Origin: Bacteroidales bacterium
GTDB taxonomy: Bacteria > Bacteroidota > Bacteroidia > Bacteroidales > UBA932
Length of the DNA: 64,000 bases
Direction of reading: 5' to 3'
NCBI GenBank assembly: GCA_016285455.1
Contig: JAEEQS010000002.1
Coordinates: forward strand, 186,001 to 250,000
The position numbers and the translations under genes are program-made. The first letter of the stretch is position 1, and every line of letters starts with the position of its first letter. A model generated the notes under the pieces. The model saw only the letters and a program-made list of their open reading frames with translations. It was not told the DNA's origin and did no database searches. This document shows, piece after piece, positions 23,346 through 33,120 of the stretch.

Positions 23346-24857
23346 ATGAAAGTTTTCAGATCATTTATTGTCTTTGCCTCAGCGATGATGCTTTCAGCTG
23401 GTCTTTTTGCTCAGGGAAAAATCATATCGCTTGACTACAAGACCGATAAAGACCTTTACCCTGGAACGGAAAGGAACCTTCAGGTTTACATACCCAATCA
23501 ATATGACGGGAGCAGACCGGCCTGCCTTTTCATCGGGCTGGACGGTATCACCTGCAACGCCCCGAAGGTTTTTGACAAGCTTATCGCAGAGGGCAAGATG
23601 CCGGTTACCATAGGCATTTTCGTCCAGCCGGGTGTTATCAGGGGAAAGGACGGAAATGTTATCCGCTACAACCGCTCGAACGAGTTTGACTTTACCGACG
23701 GAAGGTTTGCCGAATTCCTTGACACGGAGATAGTTCCGTTTGTCGAGAAAGAAACCGGAATAAAAGTTTCAAAGAATCCTGACCAGAGGGCCATCTTCGG
23801 GCTTTCGAGTGGCGGAATAGCTGCCTTCAACGCCGCGTGGATGAGGCCTGACCTTTTCCGCAGGGTTTACAGCGGAGTGGGAACCTTCGTCTCAATGAGG
23901 GGTGGAAACGACCTTCAGGTGTTTGTCCGCAAATGCGAGCCGAAGCCACTGAGGATTTGCCTTCAGGACGGAAGCCAGGATGTGTGGAACGCCACCTTCG
24001 GACACTGGTATGAAGCCAACCAGATGCTGTCCACGGCTCTGGATTTTGCAGGCTATGACACCAAGTACGACTGGTCGGACGAAAAGCATTCCGGAAACCG
24101 CGCAGCCGTAATATTTGAAGAGGTAATGATCTGGCTCTGGGGAGGTTATCCTGAACCCGTCAAGGCCGGAATCACCCAGAACGATTTCCTGAACAAGTAT
24201 CTTTATCGCGATGGGGAAAAGACTCCTTTCAAGCCTCTTTCTGTAAGCGGACAGGACCAGTGGGTCAAGGAAAAACAGATAGACAGGACTAATCCTGACG
24301 TGTTTACGATAGAAAATATGGCAAAGGGCAACGGAAGAAGCCACTCGAGCGCCCGCTCATATTACTGTGCAGATTATCCTGACGGCAGCTTCACTGCCCT
24401 GGAAAAGAGTTTCTTCTGGAACGAGGCGGAGACCAGCTGCCTCTGGCAGGCAATAACAGGAGAGCGCAGCCCGCTTGTAGAAGAACAGAGATTCTACTGG
24501 CTCCACTCCTACGGCAACACCCTCGTCTCCAAAGGCCCTATGGTTTTCGACTCGAAGGGCAACCTTTTTGTCCTCACCGATATCGGTATCCAGGTCTGCG
24601 ACCAGAACGGAAGGGTGAGGTTTATCCTGGAGATTCCGGACCAGGTCAGAGACGCCCTTCTGGAAGACAACGGTCCGCATCTTCCGGAACTTACCTCTGA
24701 CGGCGGGACAAAGGAATACACGCGTAAGTTTCTCACTATGTACATCGCTGAGGGAAAGATCATTATTACAGACAGGACATCTTTCACATACAGCCGCGAG
24801 CTGAACATTTCCCCTGCCGTCAAAGGGCAGAAACCGAAAAGCCAGGGACAGGGTTAA
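23346..24857 (+). CDS. Exported esterase (enterochelin-esterase/CE1-like)
   Basis: A 503-residue protein with signal peptide MKVFRSFIVFASAMMLSAGLFAQ. Residues ~25-270 form an alpha/beta hydrolase of the Fes/CE1 type, with the nucleophile Ser in FGLSSGGIAAF and a His in the WSDEKHSGN segment as likely triad members. The C-terminal ~230 residues look like part of a gluconolactonase/SMP-30 type propeller (MVFDSKGNLFVLTDIG). Such pairings occur in Bacteroidetes carbohydrate-ester enzymes; the substrate is unknown. No SusC/SusD genes are nearby, so it is not in a typical polysaccharide locus. Confidence 0.75.
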   Translation: MKVFRSFIVFASAMMLSAGLFAQGKIISLDYKTDKDLYPGTERNLQVYIPNQYDGSRPACLFIGLDGITCNAPKVFDKLIAEGKMPVTIGIFVQPGVIRGKDGNVIRYNRSNEFDFTDGRFAEFLDTEIVPFVEKETGIKVSKNPDQRAIFGLSSGGIAAFNAAWMRPDLFRRVYSGVGTFVSMRGGNDLQVFVRKCEPKPLRICLQDGSQDVWNATFGHWYEANQMLSTALDFAGYDTKYDWSDEKHSGNRAAVIFEEVMIWLWGGYPEPVKAGITQNDFLNKYLYRDGEKTPFKPLSVSGQDQWVKEKQIDRTNPDVFTIENMAKGNGRSHSSARSYYCADYPDGSFTALEKSFFWNEAETSCLWQAITGERSPLVEEQRFYWLHSYGNTLVSKGPMVFDSKGNLFVLTDIGIQVCDQNGRVRFILEIPDQVRDALLEDNGPHLPELTSDGGTKEYTRKFLTMYIAEGKIIITDRTSFTYSRELNISPAVKGQKPKSQGQG

Positions 24858-24874
24858 TCTAAGCGGAGATTCGC

Positions 24875-24882
24875 TATATTTG
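24875..24882 (+). promoter_or_regulatory. Candidate -7 box for the DUF486 gene
   Basis: TATATTTG fits TAnnTTTG and lies 26 bp before the ATG at 24908. No good -33 element is seen. Confidence 0.4.
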
Positions 24883-24907
24883 CGCCCGTTTTTAAATCAG
24901 ACAGAAA

Positions 24908-25276
24908 ATGGGCAGAGGATTGCTTACCATACTGCTGTTGATTGTTTCCAACAGCTTCATGACTTTGGCCTGGTACGGCCAGCTTAAATTCAAGACCAAC
25001 ACTCTCCTCCCTAAGTGGGGGCTTTTCGGCATCATCCTGATCAGCTGGTGCATCGCGTTCTTCGAGTACTGCTTTATGATACCGGCAAACAGAATCGGCT
25101 TCAAGGACCTTGGAGGACCATTCTCCCTTGTCCAGTTGAAAGTGATCCAGGAAGTGGTGACAATTATGATATTCGTGATATTCTCGCTGATATTTTTCAA
25201 GACCCAGACTTTCAACTACAATCATCTGATTGCATTCTTCCTGCTGATCGGAGCGGTATATTTCGTGTTCAGATAA
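24908..25276 (+). CDS. DMT-superfamily membrane protein (DUF486 type)
   Basis: A 122-residue integral membrane protein with four hydrophobic segments, matching the short DUF486 group of the drug/metabolite transporter superfamily. Recognisable stretches are NSFMTLAWYGQLKF, the W-C-I-A-F-F-E-Y helix and QTFNYNHLIAFFLLIGAVYFVFR. Short members presumably work as oligomers; transport substrate unknown. It has its own -7 box and is not overlapped by neighbours. Confidence 0.82.
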   Translation: MGRGLLTILLLIVSNSFMTLAWYGQLKFKTNTLLPKWGLFGIILISWCIAFFEYCFMIPANRIGFKDLGGPFSLVQLKVIQEVVTIMIFVIFSLIFFKTQTFNYNHLIAFFLLIGAVYFVFR

Positions 25277-25341
25277 AATCTTTGATTTTATTATTTGCGG
25301 AATAATTGCTATTTTTGACGGATATCATAAAAATTTCAGAC

Positions 25342-26526
25342 ATGAAAAAGTTCAGATTTTGGGCATTTGCTGCAGTTATTGCATTGTTCGCGACAGCCTG
25401 CGGAGGAGGCGGTGGAGGAAGTGAAAGTGAGAAACCGCTGGATCCAGAGCCAGTGAAACCGGTTGAAGAGGTTGACCCTCCTATCAATGAACCTTCAGTC
25501 GCTCCGAATGCCAGGATAGACGATGGCAGGCACGTAACCGCCTATGTCACCTATTACGGAAGCCTGATACCTGACGCAAGCGTGATAACCCATATCAACT
25601 ATGCGTTTGCAGAACTTTATATGGTTGACGGAATCTACAAGAAGTTTGACCTTCAGGGAAACAAGGCAAGATTCCAGAACATCGTCAACCTGAAAAAGCT
25701 CTACCCTAACCTCAAGATATGCCTGAGCTTCACACACGGAGTCACCAATTCCGACAACAGGCAGGGTGGAAGTTTTTCCGCTTTGTGCAAAAGCGAGGAC
25801 AACATGAAGAGGTTCGCCGATGACTGCCTCAAGTTCCTCCAGGATTACGGCATTGACGGAATAGACCTGGACTGGGAATTCCCTGGACTGAGCTGGAGCG
25901 GTGCCGCCTGCGACGTAACCTGTGATACGGAAAACTACGTCAAGCTCGTCAAGCAGCTAAGGGAAACCCTGGGAGATAAATATGAAATCTCTTACGCAGG
26001 CTACTGTTTTGACAAGCAGACTGTTTCCGGAGGCGGTTACAGATATGTCGACATCAAAGGCATGGACCAGTATGTGGACTATGTGAATATCATGGCCTAC
26101 GACTTTGACGAAGCTCCCCATCATCATTCAGCCCTCGCAGACACAAGGGCCTACAGAGACTGTAACCGCGCTGTGAACTCCTATCTGAACGCCGGCGTGA
26201 ATCCTAAGAAGCTCGTTCTCGGAATTCCATTCTACGGCCGCCATTCATTCAGCACATCTCCTACAGCAGTCTCATACAAGAGCATCCTAAATCTCGACCC
26301 TAAGAAATACAGGAGGAACAAGTGGGACGCTACGGCCAGCTGCCCTTATGTTGAAACGATGCAGGGAGTTTTCTATATGGGATATGACAACCCGAGGAGC
26401 ATAGCCGCAAAAGGATCCTGGATACGCCAGAAAGGAATGCTTGGACTGATGTACTGGGAATATGACCAGGATGACGCAAGAGGCACTCTCCGCACCGCCG
26501 TATGGAATGCAGTAATGACCCCTTAA
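25342..26526 (+). CDS. GH18-family glycoside hydrolase lipoprotein
   Basis: A 394-residue lipoprotein: signal MKKFRFWAFAAVIALFATAC with the lipid-bearing Cys at residue 20, then GGGGGGSESE, a glycine/serine-rich tether, and a proline/glutamate linker. The catalytic barrel has the GH18 signature DGIDLDWE with the acid/base Glu, and the MAYDF strand. GH18 enzymes cut chitin, or in Bacteroidetes the N-glycan core (endo-beta-N-acetylglucosaminidase). Which it is cannot be told here. I chose the ATG at 25342 because the signal peptide starts there. A TATTTTTG box lies about 25 bp upstream. Confidence 0.9.
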   Translation: MKKFRFWAFAAVIALFATACGGGGGGSESEKPLDPEPVKPVEEVDPPINEPSVAPNARIDDGRHVTAYVTYYGSLIPDASVITHINYAFAELYMVDGIYKKFDLQGNKARFQNIVNLKKLYPNLKICLSFTHGVTNSDNRQGGSFSALCKSEDNMKRFADDCLKFLQDYGIDGIDLDWEFPGLSWSGAACDVTCDTENYVKLVKQLRETLGDKYEISYAGYCFDKQTVSGGGYRYVDIKGMDQYVDYVNIMAYDFDEAPHHHSALADTRAYRDCNRAVNSYLNAGVNPKKLVLGIPFYGRHSFSTSPTAVSYKSILNLDPKKYRRNKWDATASCPYVETMQGVFYMGYDNPRSIAAKGSWIRQKGMLGLMYWEYDQDDARGTLRTAVWNAVMTP

Positions 26527-26551
26527 CGAACACAAATAGATTTAAATAGTT

Positions 26552-28000
26552 ATGGCATTTGCTAATAATGTGATGATCGTTCGCCAGGCGCTTCTGGCAA
26601 AGTTGGTGGAATTGTGGAAAGAAGACAAGCTGGTTGAAGAGATAGATCGTCTTCCGATAAAACTCAGCCCGAGGAATAACCAGAAGGTGCTGGGAAGGTG
26701 CTGCATACACAAGGAAAGAGCTGTGTGGAAATACAAGAGCTTCCCTCTGATGGGATTCGATATGTATGACGAGACAGACGAACTGACTCCGCTTTCCTGG
26801 TATGCCAAGGAGGCTCTAAACAGAAAGGATCCTCACCGCAAGCCAAATCTTATGTGCGTCATAGATGAGGCCTGCTCCTCCTGCGTGAAGACCAACTATG
26901 AAATCACAAACCTCTGCCGCGGCTGCGTTGCCAGAACATGCTACATGAATTGCCCGAAGAATGCCATTTTCTTCAACAAGAAAGGCCGCGCGGAAATAGA
27001 TCACGATGTTTGCATCAGTTGCGGCAAATGCCTCCAGAGCTGCCCTTACCACGCTATCGTTTATATACCGGTTCCGTGCGAGGAAGCCTGCCCTCTCAAG
27101 GCGATTTCCAAAGACGAGAATATGATTGAGCACGTAGATGAAAGCAAGTGCATCTACTGCGGGAAATGCATCAACGCCTGCCCATTTGGGGCAATCTTTG
27201 AAGTCAGCCAGATATTCGACGTGCTCCAGGGGTTGAAAAACGGACAGGAAATGGTGGCAATAGTCGCACCAGCCATCCTTTCCCAGTTCCAGGGAGTGCC
27301 AACCGAAAAGGTTTACGGCGCAATCAAGTCTCTGGGATTCAAAGACGTGATTGAAGTCGCCGAGGGAGCTATGGAAACCACCTCTACAGAGGCTGCGGAG
27401 CTCAACGAGAAAATCGCCGAGGGCCAGCCTTTTATGACAACCAGCTGCTGCCCTTCCTGGATTGAACTTGTCAGAAAGCACATACCGGATATGGCAAAAT
27501 ATGTTTCTTCTACCGGTTCCCCGATGTATTACACGGCCAAGATCGCAAAGAAGAAATATCCGGAAGCAAAGGTTGTATTCATTGGCCCTTGCCTTGCAAA
27601 GAAGAAAGAAGTCAGAGACAATCCTGATACGGATATGGCCATTACCTTTGAGGAAATCGGCAGCGTGTTTGCAGGCCTTCACATAGACTTTGAAACCATT
27701 CCGTCTTTCATTCCTGAAGTTCAGAGCTACAAGGCAGCCCACGCCTTTGCCAAGAGCGGCGGCGTGATTGGAGCAGTAAAGTATATACTCAAAGACGAGC
27801 AGCTCGAGGCAACGGCCATAGCAAATCTGGACAAGAAGAACATTGCCTTTCTCAGGGGCATCGCCAAGACAGCCAAGGCTCCATCACCTTTTGTGGAGGT
27901 AATGGCTTGCGAAGGCGGATGCTGTACCGGTCCGCTTATTTACAACGACCCGGCAGCGGCACTGAGAAATCTAAACTCTAAACTCAACAACATGAAATAA
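26552..28000 (+). CDS. [FeFe] hydrogenase, monomeric, ferredoxin-like N-terminal domain
   Basis: A 482-residue hydrogenase. Residues ~90-225 hold cysteine clusters for several [4Fe-4S] centres (CISCGKCLQSCPYH and CIYCGKCINACPFG). The H-cluster domain follows, with L1 TTSCCPSW, L2 GPCLAKKKE and L3 EVMACEGGCCTGP. Together these match the group B-like [FeFe] hydrogenases of anaerobes, in which L2 begins GPC rather than MPC. It would evolve H2 from reduced ferredoxin. Maturation genes hydE, hydF and hydG are not in the window. It lies 25 bp after the GH18 gene and 5 bp before the topoisomerase gene. Confidence 0.93.
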   Translation: MAFANNVMIVRQALLAKLVELWKEDKLVEEIDRLPIKLSPRNNQKVLGRCCIHKERAVWKYKSFPLMGFDMYDETDELTPLSWYAKEALNRKDPHRKPNLMCVIDEACSSCVKTNYEITNLCRGCVARTCYMNCPKNAIFFNKKGRAEIDHDVCISCGKCLQSCPYHAIVYIPVPCEEACPLKAISKDENMIEHVDESKCIYCGKCINACPFGAIFEVSQIFDVLQGLKNGQEMVAIVAPAILSQFQGVPTEKVYGAIKSLGFKDVIEVAEGAMETTSTEAAELNEKIAEGQPFMTTSCCPSWIELVRKHIPDMAKYVSSTGSPMYYTAKIAKKKYPEAKVVFIGPCLAKKKEVRDNPDTDMAITFEEIGSVFAGLHIDFETIPSFIPEVQSYKAAHAFAKSGGVIGAVKYILKDEQLEATAIANLDKKNIAFLRGIAKTAKAPSPFVEVMACEGGCCTGPLIYNDPAAALRNLNSKLNNMK

Positions 28001-28005
28001 GCAAG

Positions 28006-29910
28006 ATGAGCAAAGAAGAGAAGAAAAACAAAGGATACGGGAGCGAGGACATCCAGCATTGGGATTGGCACGAGCATCTGAGGAAAAGACCAGGAATGTA
28101 CTTGGGAAAGCTGGGAGACGGCAGCGAGAAGGATGACGGTATCTATGTGCTTTTCAAGGAGATAGTGGATAACGCCATAGACGAATTCAATATGGGGTTC
28201 GGAAAGACCGTAGACATCACCCTGGACGAGGAAACCAAGGAAGTCTGCGTAAGGGACTATGGCCGTGGCATTCCGCTGGATAGTCTTGTAGTTTCCGTTG
28301 GACAGATAAACACCAGCGGAAAGTATGGTTCTGCCGCATACGGAAAGTCCGTGGGACTGAACGGCGTGGGAGCCAAGGCGGTTAACGCCACATCCACCAA
28401 GTTTTACGCCCAGAGCTGGAGAGACGGAAAAAGCAAATGGGCTTATTTTGAGGAAGGAGAGCTCAAGAAGGAAGGAGAACTCAAAAACACAGACGAAAAA
28501 GACGGCACGCTCATACGCTATACTGCAGACCCTAAGCTGTACGAGAACTACTCCTACAAGCTGGAGTATATAGACAGCATGCTCAAGAACTACGCTTACT
28601 TGAACACTGGGCTGACCATCCATTTCAACAAGACCACCTACTGCAGCAAGAACGGTCTTCTGGACCTTATCAACGACAATATGACGGAGGCTCCGCTATA
28701 TTCCCCTATCCACCTGAAAGGTCTCGATATAGAAGTGGTCATAACCCACGGAAGCGAATCCGGAGAAGACATATATTCCTTTGTAAACGGCCAGAACACC
28801 TACCACGGCGGAACACATTTGAGCGCTTTCAGAGAGGCTGTTGGAAAAACCGTCAAAGACTTTTACAAGAAAGATTACGATCCTAAGGATGTAAGGGAAG
28901 GCATAGTTGCAGCCATCGCCATAAGAGTCGGCGAGCCGGGCTTTGCCAACCAGACAAAAACCTTCCTGAACTCCCGTCTTACAGATACGGAAGAGAACGG
29001 GGGCATCCCTATCAAGACCTTCATAATGAACTTCCTGGCCTCAGAACTTGACAATTATCTGCATAAAAATCCGCTTACTGCGGACGCAATGCAGAAGAAG
29101 ATCAATGCCAGCGAAAAGGAGAGGAAGGAAATTGCAGACATTCTCAAGAGCAAGCGCCGCAAAAAGGGAATGATAAGCAACGAGAAGCTCCGCGATTGCA
29201 AAATCCATTATACAGACAAGAACAACCCTCTTGCAGAAAAGACCACCATTTTCATCACAGAGGGTAATTCCGCAAGCGGAACGGTTTCCAAGGCAAGGAA
29301 CGCAGACACACAGGCGGTTTTCTCGCTGAGGGGAAAGCCTATGAACACCTACGGCAGTTCCAAGAAAGTAATCTACGACAATAACAACAAGGAACTCAAC
29401 CTTTTGCAGGCAGCCCTTGACATAGAGGAAGACATAGAGAACCTGCGCTACAACAAGGTTGTAATTGCAACCGATGCGGATGTTGACGGTATGCACATCA
29501 GGATGCTGATGCTAACCTTCTTCATCCAGTATTTTCCTGAGCTTATCAGAAGAGGCCATCTTTTCATACTCCAGACTCCGCTGTTCAGGGTGCGCAGAAA
29601 GAAGAAAGACAATTCCTTTGACGTGCGCTATTGCTATAGCGAGGCAGAAAAGCTGGAGGGCATAGAGGAGTTCGGAAAGAGCGCGGAGGTAACCCGATTC
29701 AAAGGTCTTGGAGAAATCTCAGACAAGGAGTTTGAGAATTTCATCGGCGACGATATGCGTCTAGACACGGTCCACATATACAAAGAAGATCCAACCCACG
29801 AGATTCTTGAGTTCTATATGGGCAATAACACTCCTTTCCGCCAGGATTTCATTATGAAAAACCTGAGAGAAGAGGTTATTATGGAAGACAGGGCGGCCGC
29901 AGACGCTTAA
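28006..29910 (+). CDS. parE: DNA topoisomerase IV subunit B (GyrB/ParE type)
   Basis: A 634-residue type IIA topoisomerase ATPase subunit. GHKL motifs are EIVDNAIDE, DYGRGIP and GLNGVGAKAVNA; the Toprim domain has EGNSASG and the DADVDG metal site near residue 490. The length matches ParE rather than longer GyrB proteins. The lysine-rich NKGYGSEDIQHWDWHEHLRKRPGMY start is usual. The partner parC is not adjacent, so assignment as ParE over GyrB rests on length and pattern. Confidence 0.88.
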   Translation: MSKEEKKNKGYGSEDIQHWDWHEHLRKRPGMYLGKLGDGSEKDDGIYVLFKEIVDNAIDEFNMGFGKTVDITLDEETKEVCVRDYGRGIPLDSLVVSVGQINTSGKYGSAAYGKSVGLNGVGAKAVNATSTKFYAQSWRDGKSKWAYFEEGELKKEGELKNTDEKDGTLIRYTADPKLYENYSYKLEYIDSMLKNYAYLNTGLTIHFNKTTYCSKNGLLDLINDNMTEAPLYSPIHLKGLDIEVVITHGSESGEDIYSFVNGQNTYHGGTHLSAFREAVGKTVKDFYKKDYDPKDVREGIVAAIAIRVGEPGFANQTKTFLNSRLTDTEENGGIPIKTFIMNFLASELDNYLHKNPLTADAMQKKINASEKERKEIADILKSKRRKKGMISNEKLRDCKIHYTDKNNPLAEKTTIFITEGNSASGTVSKARNADTQAVFSLRGKPMNTYGSSKKVIYDNNNKELNLLQAALDIEEDIENLRYNKVVIATDADVDGMHIRMLMLTFFIQYFPELIRRGHLFILQTPLFRVRRKKKDNSFDVRYCYSEAEKLEGIEEFGKSAEVTRFKGLGEISDKEFENFIGDDMRLDTVHIYKEDPTHEILEFYMGNNTPFRQDFIMKNLREEVIMEDRAAADA

Positions 29911-29925
29911 AGCAATATTCTGATT

Positions 29926-30513
29926 ATGAGCTTCAGGCAGAAATTCAGCAAACGGCTTTTAAGATGGATGGGCTGGACTGCAGAAGGAAGCATTCCTCCG
30001 GAAGACAAATGCATCGTTCTGGGAGTTCCCCACACGTCCGTTGTGGATTTTGTTGTAGCCTGGGCGGCCTACACCTATATGGGCGGCACTCCCAACATAA
30101 TGATCAAGAAGGAATTCTTCTTCTGGCCTCTGGGCTGGCTACTGAGGAAGATGGGAGCCATTCCGGTTGACAGATCCAAAGGCAGCAATGTTGCTCTCCA
30201 CAACATCCAGGCTCTGAAAAACTCTCAAAAGATGCATCTTGCCATTGCTCCGGAAGGAACCCGAAAGAAAACTGACAAGTGGAAAATGGGCTTTCTGACA
30301 ATCGCCCGCGCCTGCAATGTTCCGGTCTATCTCGGCTATTTCAACTACAGGACAAAAAAAGTGGGAACTGGAATAAGATTTGCTGTCTCAGACAATCCGA
30401 AAGAAGATTTGAAAAAGATTCAGGCCCATTATGCTGCAATGAACCTGGAAGGGCGGCACAAAGGCTGTTTCAGTTGCGGAGACGTTACTCCAAAGCTCAT
30501 AGAAAATAACTGA
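29926..30513 (+). CDS. 1-acyl-glycerol-3-phosphate acyltransferase family protein
   Basis: A 195-residue PlsC-like acyltransferase. The HxxxxD motif is HTSVVD at about residue 36, and the acyl-acceptor motif is APEGTRKKTDKWK at ~108. It is smaller than canonical PlsC and resembles the group annotated as glycerol acyltransferases in Bacteroidetes. It probably acts at the inner membrane on lysophosphatidate or a related lipid. It starts 15 bp after parE and ends 5 bp before the TolC gene. Confidence 0.85.
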   Translation: MSFRQKFSKRLLRWMGWTAEGSIPPEDKCIVLGVPHTSVVDFVVAWAAYTYMGGTPNIMIKKEFFFWPLGWLLRKMGAIPVDRSKGSNVALHNIQALKNSQKMHLAIAPEGTRKKTDKWKMGFLTIARACNVPVYLGYFNYRTKKVGTGIRFAVSDNPKEDLKKIQAHYAAMNLEGRHKGCFSCGDVTPKLIENN

Positions 30514-30518
30514 CATTT

Positions 30519-32009
30519 ATGAAAAAAAGCATATCGGCTGTAATCTGTCTCTTTCTAGCCGTTCAGGCCTGGGGACAGACATACACACTTAAGGAATACG
30601 AGGAGTTTGCTTTGCAGAACTCCAAAAGCATGAAGGTCTCTCAGGAAAGAATCAACGCCGCGGAGAATCTGAGAAAAGCCGCCTTTACCCAGTTTTTGCC
30701 AAGCTTCCAAGCCGTGGGCACTTATGCCTGGAACCAGAAGAACATCTCTCTTCTCAGCCAAGATGCCCTCCTTCCGGTAGGCACCAAGATGGCCGACGGC
30801 ACCTTTGGCTTTACTGCAGACCAGATATCCAACGGTTGGACTATTATAGACGGGCAACCTGTTCCACTTGATGCTGACGGAGTACCGTTCAACCCAAAGA
30901 CCAATCCGGAGAAAATCCAGTGGAAGCAATACGCCTATCTGCCCAAGAGCGAAATGACTTTTGATGTCCATAACGTCTTTGCCGCTGGCATAGGCTTCAC
31001 CCAGCCAATATATCTGGGCGGAAAAATCCGCGAACTTTACAACATAGCCAAGACAACGGAAGATATGGCCCGCCTCCAGACAGACAACAATCAGGAAGAG
31101 CTTATAATTTCCGTAGATCAGGCATACTGGCAAACCGTATCGCTGATTAACAAGAAAAAGCTTGCAGAAAAATACGTAGAGCTTCTTGAAAAACTGGAGA
31201 AAAACGTTCAGGCATCCATAGACCAGGGTGTCGCAACTAAAGGAGACCTTTTGAACGTGAAGGTCAAGCTCAACGAAGCCAATCTGGCACTTACCAGAGC
31301 AACAGACGGAGTGGCCCTTTCCAAGATGGCCCTGTTCAGAGTCTGCGGCCTGGATCTTGACGGAGACTTCGGCCTTGCAGATGAAGACATATCTCCAAAC
31401 CAAGCCCAGGAACTCGATCCAGCCTACAACAGAGCTCAGGCAATAGACAACCGCTTTGAAATTAGAGAACTGGAAAACCTCAGCAAGATAAGCCACAGCC
31501 AGGTTAACATTGCCCGCAGCCGTTTCCTGCCCAACATAGCCGCCTCCGCCAACTATCTGACCACCAACCCGAATACCTTTAACGGATTCGAGAAAAAGTT
31601 CAAGGGTATGTTTTCTGCAGGAGTAGCCATCACAATCCCGATTTTCCACTTCGGCGACAGGGTTTACACCCTCAAGGCAGCACAGAGCGAAGAAAGGATG
31701 GTCCGCCACCGCATAGATGAGGCTAAGGAACTTATTAATCTGCAGGTTACCCAAGCCAACTTCAAGGTCAGAGAAGCCAACAAGAAACTCGAGGCCGCAG
31801 AGAGTAACATCAGCGCCGCTGAAGAGAACCTCCGCCTTGCGGAGCTCTCCTACAAGGAAGGCCTGATCAGCCTCACAGATCTCCTTGCCGCCCAGACCGC
31901 CTGGATCAGTGCCAACTCCGACAAAATCGACGCCGGCATAGATACCCGCCTTTGCGAGCTCTACCTGCGCAAAGCCATCGGCCAGAGCAACCTTAAAAGA
32001 ACTGAATAG
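30519..32009 (+). CDS. TolC-family outer-membrane efflux protein
   Basis: A 496-residue protein with signal peptide MKKSISAVICLFLAVQAWGQ and two homologous halves rich in long amphipathic helices, ending in SYKEGLISLTDLLAAQTAW and LRKAIGQ, typical of TolC-family channels. It supplies the outer-membrane duct for the export system encoded just downstream (HlyD-type adaptor and two ABC-2 permeases). The 105-bp gap to the adaptor gene contains no gene. The 519-residue antisense ORF on the opposite strand is a shadow. Confidence 0.92.
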   Translation: MKKSISAVICLFLAVQAWGQTYTLKEYEEFALQNSKSMKVSQERINAAENLRKAAFTQFLPSFQAVGTYAWNQKNISLLSQDALLPVGTKMADGTFGFTADQISNGWTIIDGQPVPLDADGVPFNPKTNPEKIQWKQYAYLPKSEMTFDVHNVFAAGIGFTQPIYLGGKIRELYNIAKTTEDMARLQTDNNQEELIISVDQAYWQTVSLINKKKLAEKYVELLEKLEKNVQASIDQGVATKGDLLNVKVKLNEANLALTRATDGVALSKMALFRVCGLDLDGDFGLADEDISPNQAQELDPAYNRAQAIDNRFEIRELENLSKISHSQVNIARSRFLPNIAASANYLTTNPNTFNGFEKKFKGMFSAGVAITIPIFHFGDRVYTLKAAQSEERMVRHRIDEAKELINLQVTQANFKVREANKKLEAAESNISAAEENLRLAELSYKEGLISLTDLLAAQTAWISANSDKIDAGIDTRLCELYLRKAIGQSNLKRTE

Positions 32010-32114
32010 CAGCAGAAAAGAAGCGGCAAGTTTGCCTTGAAGCACATAGCGGAGCGTGGTGCGAAAGGCACAACTGCCGCGGATTAAAAGAAGATATTTA
32101 AAAGGTAATAGCAT

Positions 32115-33104
32115 ATGAAGAAGTTAGAGCAAAGCACCATAAGCCTGCTGGTAGGACTGGCAGCGCTGCTACTTGTAATCATAGTACTGGTAGTAATCGG
32201 ATGGCTCACCTCCTCCACCCAGAAACTCACCATCCAAGGCACAGTAGAAGCCCGCGAATACAGAGTATCCGGCAAGGTAGCAGGAAGAGTAGAGCAGCTC
32301 CTCTACCAGGAAGGGGACACCGTAAGCAAAGGCCAGATTGTAGTGCGCCTTGACAGCCCTGAACTCCAGGCCAAAATTGTTCAGGCAAACGCCCAGAGCC
32401 GCGCTGCAAGAGCCCAGAGAGCAAAAGCCAGCGGAAGCGCCCGCAGCGAGCTGGTAGAAGGAGCCTTTGAGCAATGGCAGAAAGCCAAAGTGGGAGTGGA
32501 CATTGCCCGCAAGTCTTACGAGAGGGTAGAAAACCTTTACCGCCAGGAAGTTGTATCCGCCCAGAAGAGAGATGAAGCCAAAGCCCAGTACGACGCCGCA
32601 GTTGCAACTGAAAAAGCCGCCTTCAGCCAGTACAACCTGGCAAAGAACGGAGCTCAGGCAGAAGACAAAATGGCAGCCCAGGCCGCCGTTGATGCCGCCA
32701 ACGCAAGCGTAGACCAGGTCAACTCCTACATAGATGAAATCAACTTGGTTTCCCCTATCACTGGAGTCATTACTGAAGTGTTCCCTAAGGTCGGGGAACT
32801 TGTAGGCCAGGGAGCTCCTATTATGACAGTTACAGACATCAACGATGTTTGGTTCTCCTTCAACATCAGGGAAGATATGCTCAAGGGCATAACTATGGGA
32901 AGTAAGATCAACGTCAAGATTCCGGCCCTTGGAGATGAAACTTATCAGGCAGAAGTATATTTCATAAACGTAATGGCCTCCTTTGCTACCTGGAAACCAA
33001 CCAAGGCAAGCGGAGAATTCGACGCCAAGACCTTTGAAGTAAGGGCAAGGCCTGTCTCAGCGATACCTCATCTGAGGGCAGGAATGAGCGCAATCGTAAA
33101 ATAA
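32115..33104 (+). CDS. HlyD-family periplasmic adaptor
   Basis: A 329-residue membrane-fusion protein. One N-terminal transmembrane helix (~15-38) is followed by a biotinyl-lipoyl-like strand set (VSGKVAGRVEQLLYQEGDTVSKGQIVVRLD), a long alanine-rich coiled coil, then ISPI-type VSPITGVITEVFPKVGELV. It links the inner-membrane permeases to the TolC-type channel. It belongs to the YbhG/YhiI-like group that partners ABC-2 permeases. Confidence 0.92.
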   Translation: MKKLEQSTISLLVGLAALLLVIIVLVVIGWLTSSTQKLTIQGTVEAREYRVSGKVAGRVEQLLYQEGDTVSKGQIVVRLDSPELQAKIVQANAQSRAARAQRAKASGSARSELVEGAFEQWQKAKVGVDIARKSYERVENLYRQEVVSAQKRDEAKAQYDAAVATEKAAFSQYNLAKNGAQAEDKMAAQAAVDAANASVDQVNSYIDEINLVSPITGVITEVFPKVGELVGQGAPIMTVTDINDVWFSFNIREDMLKGITMGSKINVKIPALGDETYQAEVYFINVMASFATWKPTKASGEFDAKTFEVRARPVSAIPHLRAGMSAIVK

Positions 33105-33120
33105 TCCATCGCTGAGGAAA

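Noticed and set aside
26816-27742. 308-residue minus-strand ORF opposite the hydrogenase
   Set aside because: Shadow of a gene with unmistakable cysteine and H-cluster motifs on the plus strand.
30555-32114. 519-residue minus-strand ORF opposite the TolC gene
   Set aside because: An antisense shadow: codon bias of the real gene removes stops on the other strand. No family pattern, and the forward gene has clear TolC features.
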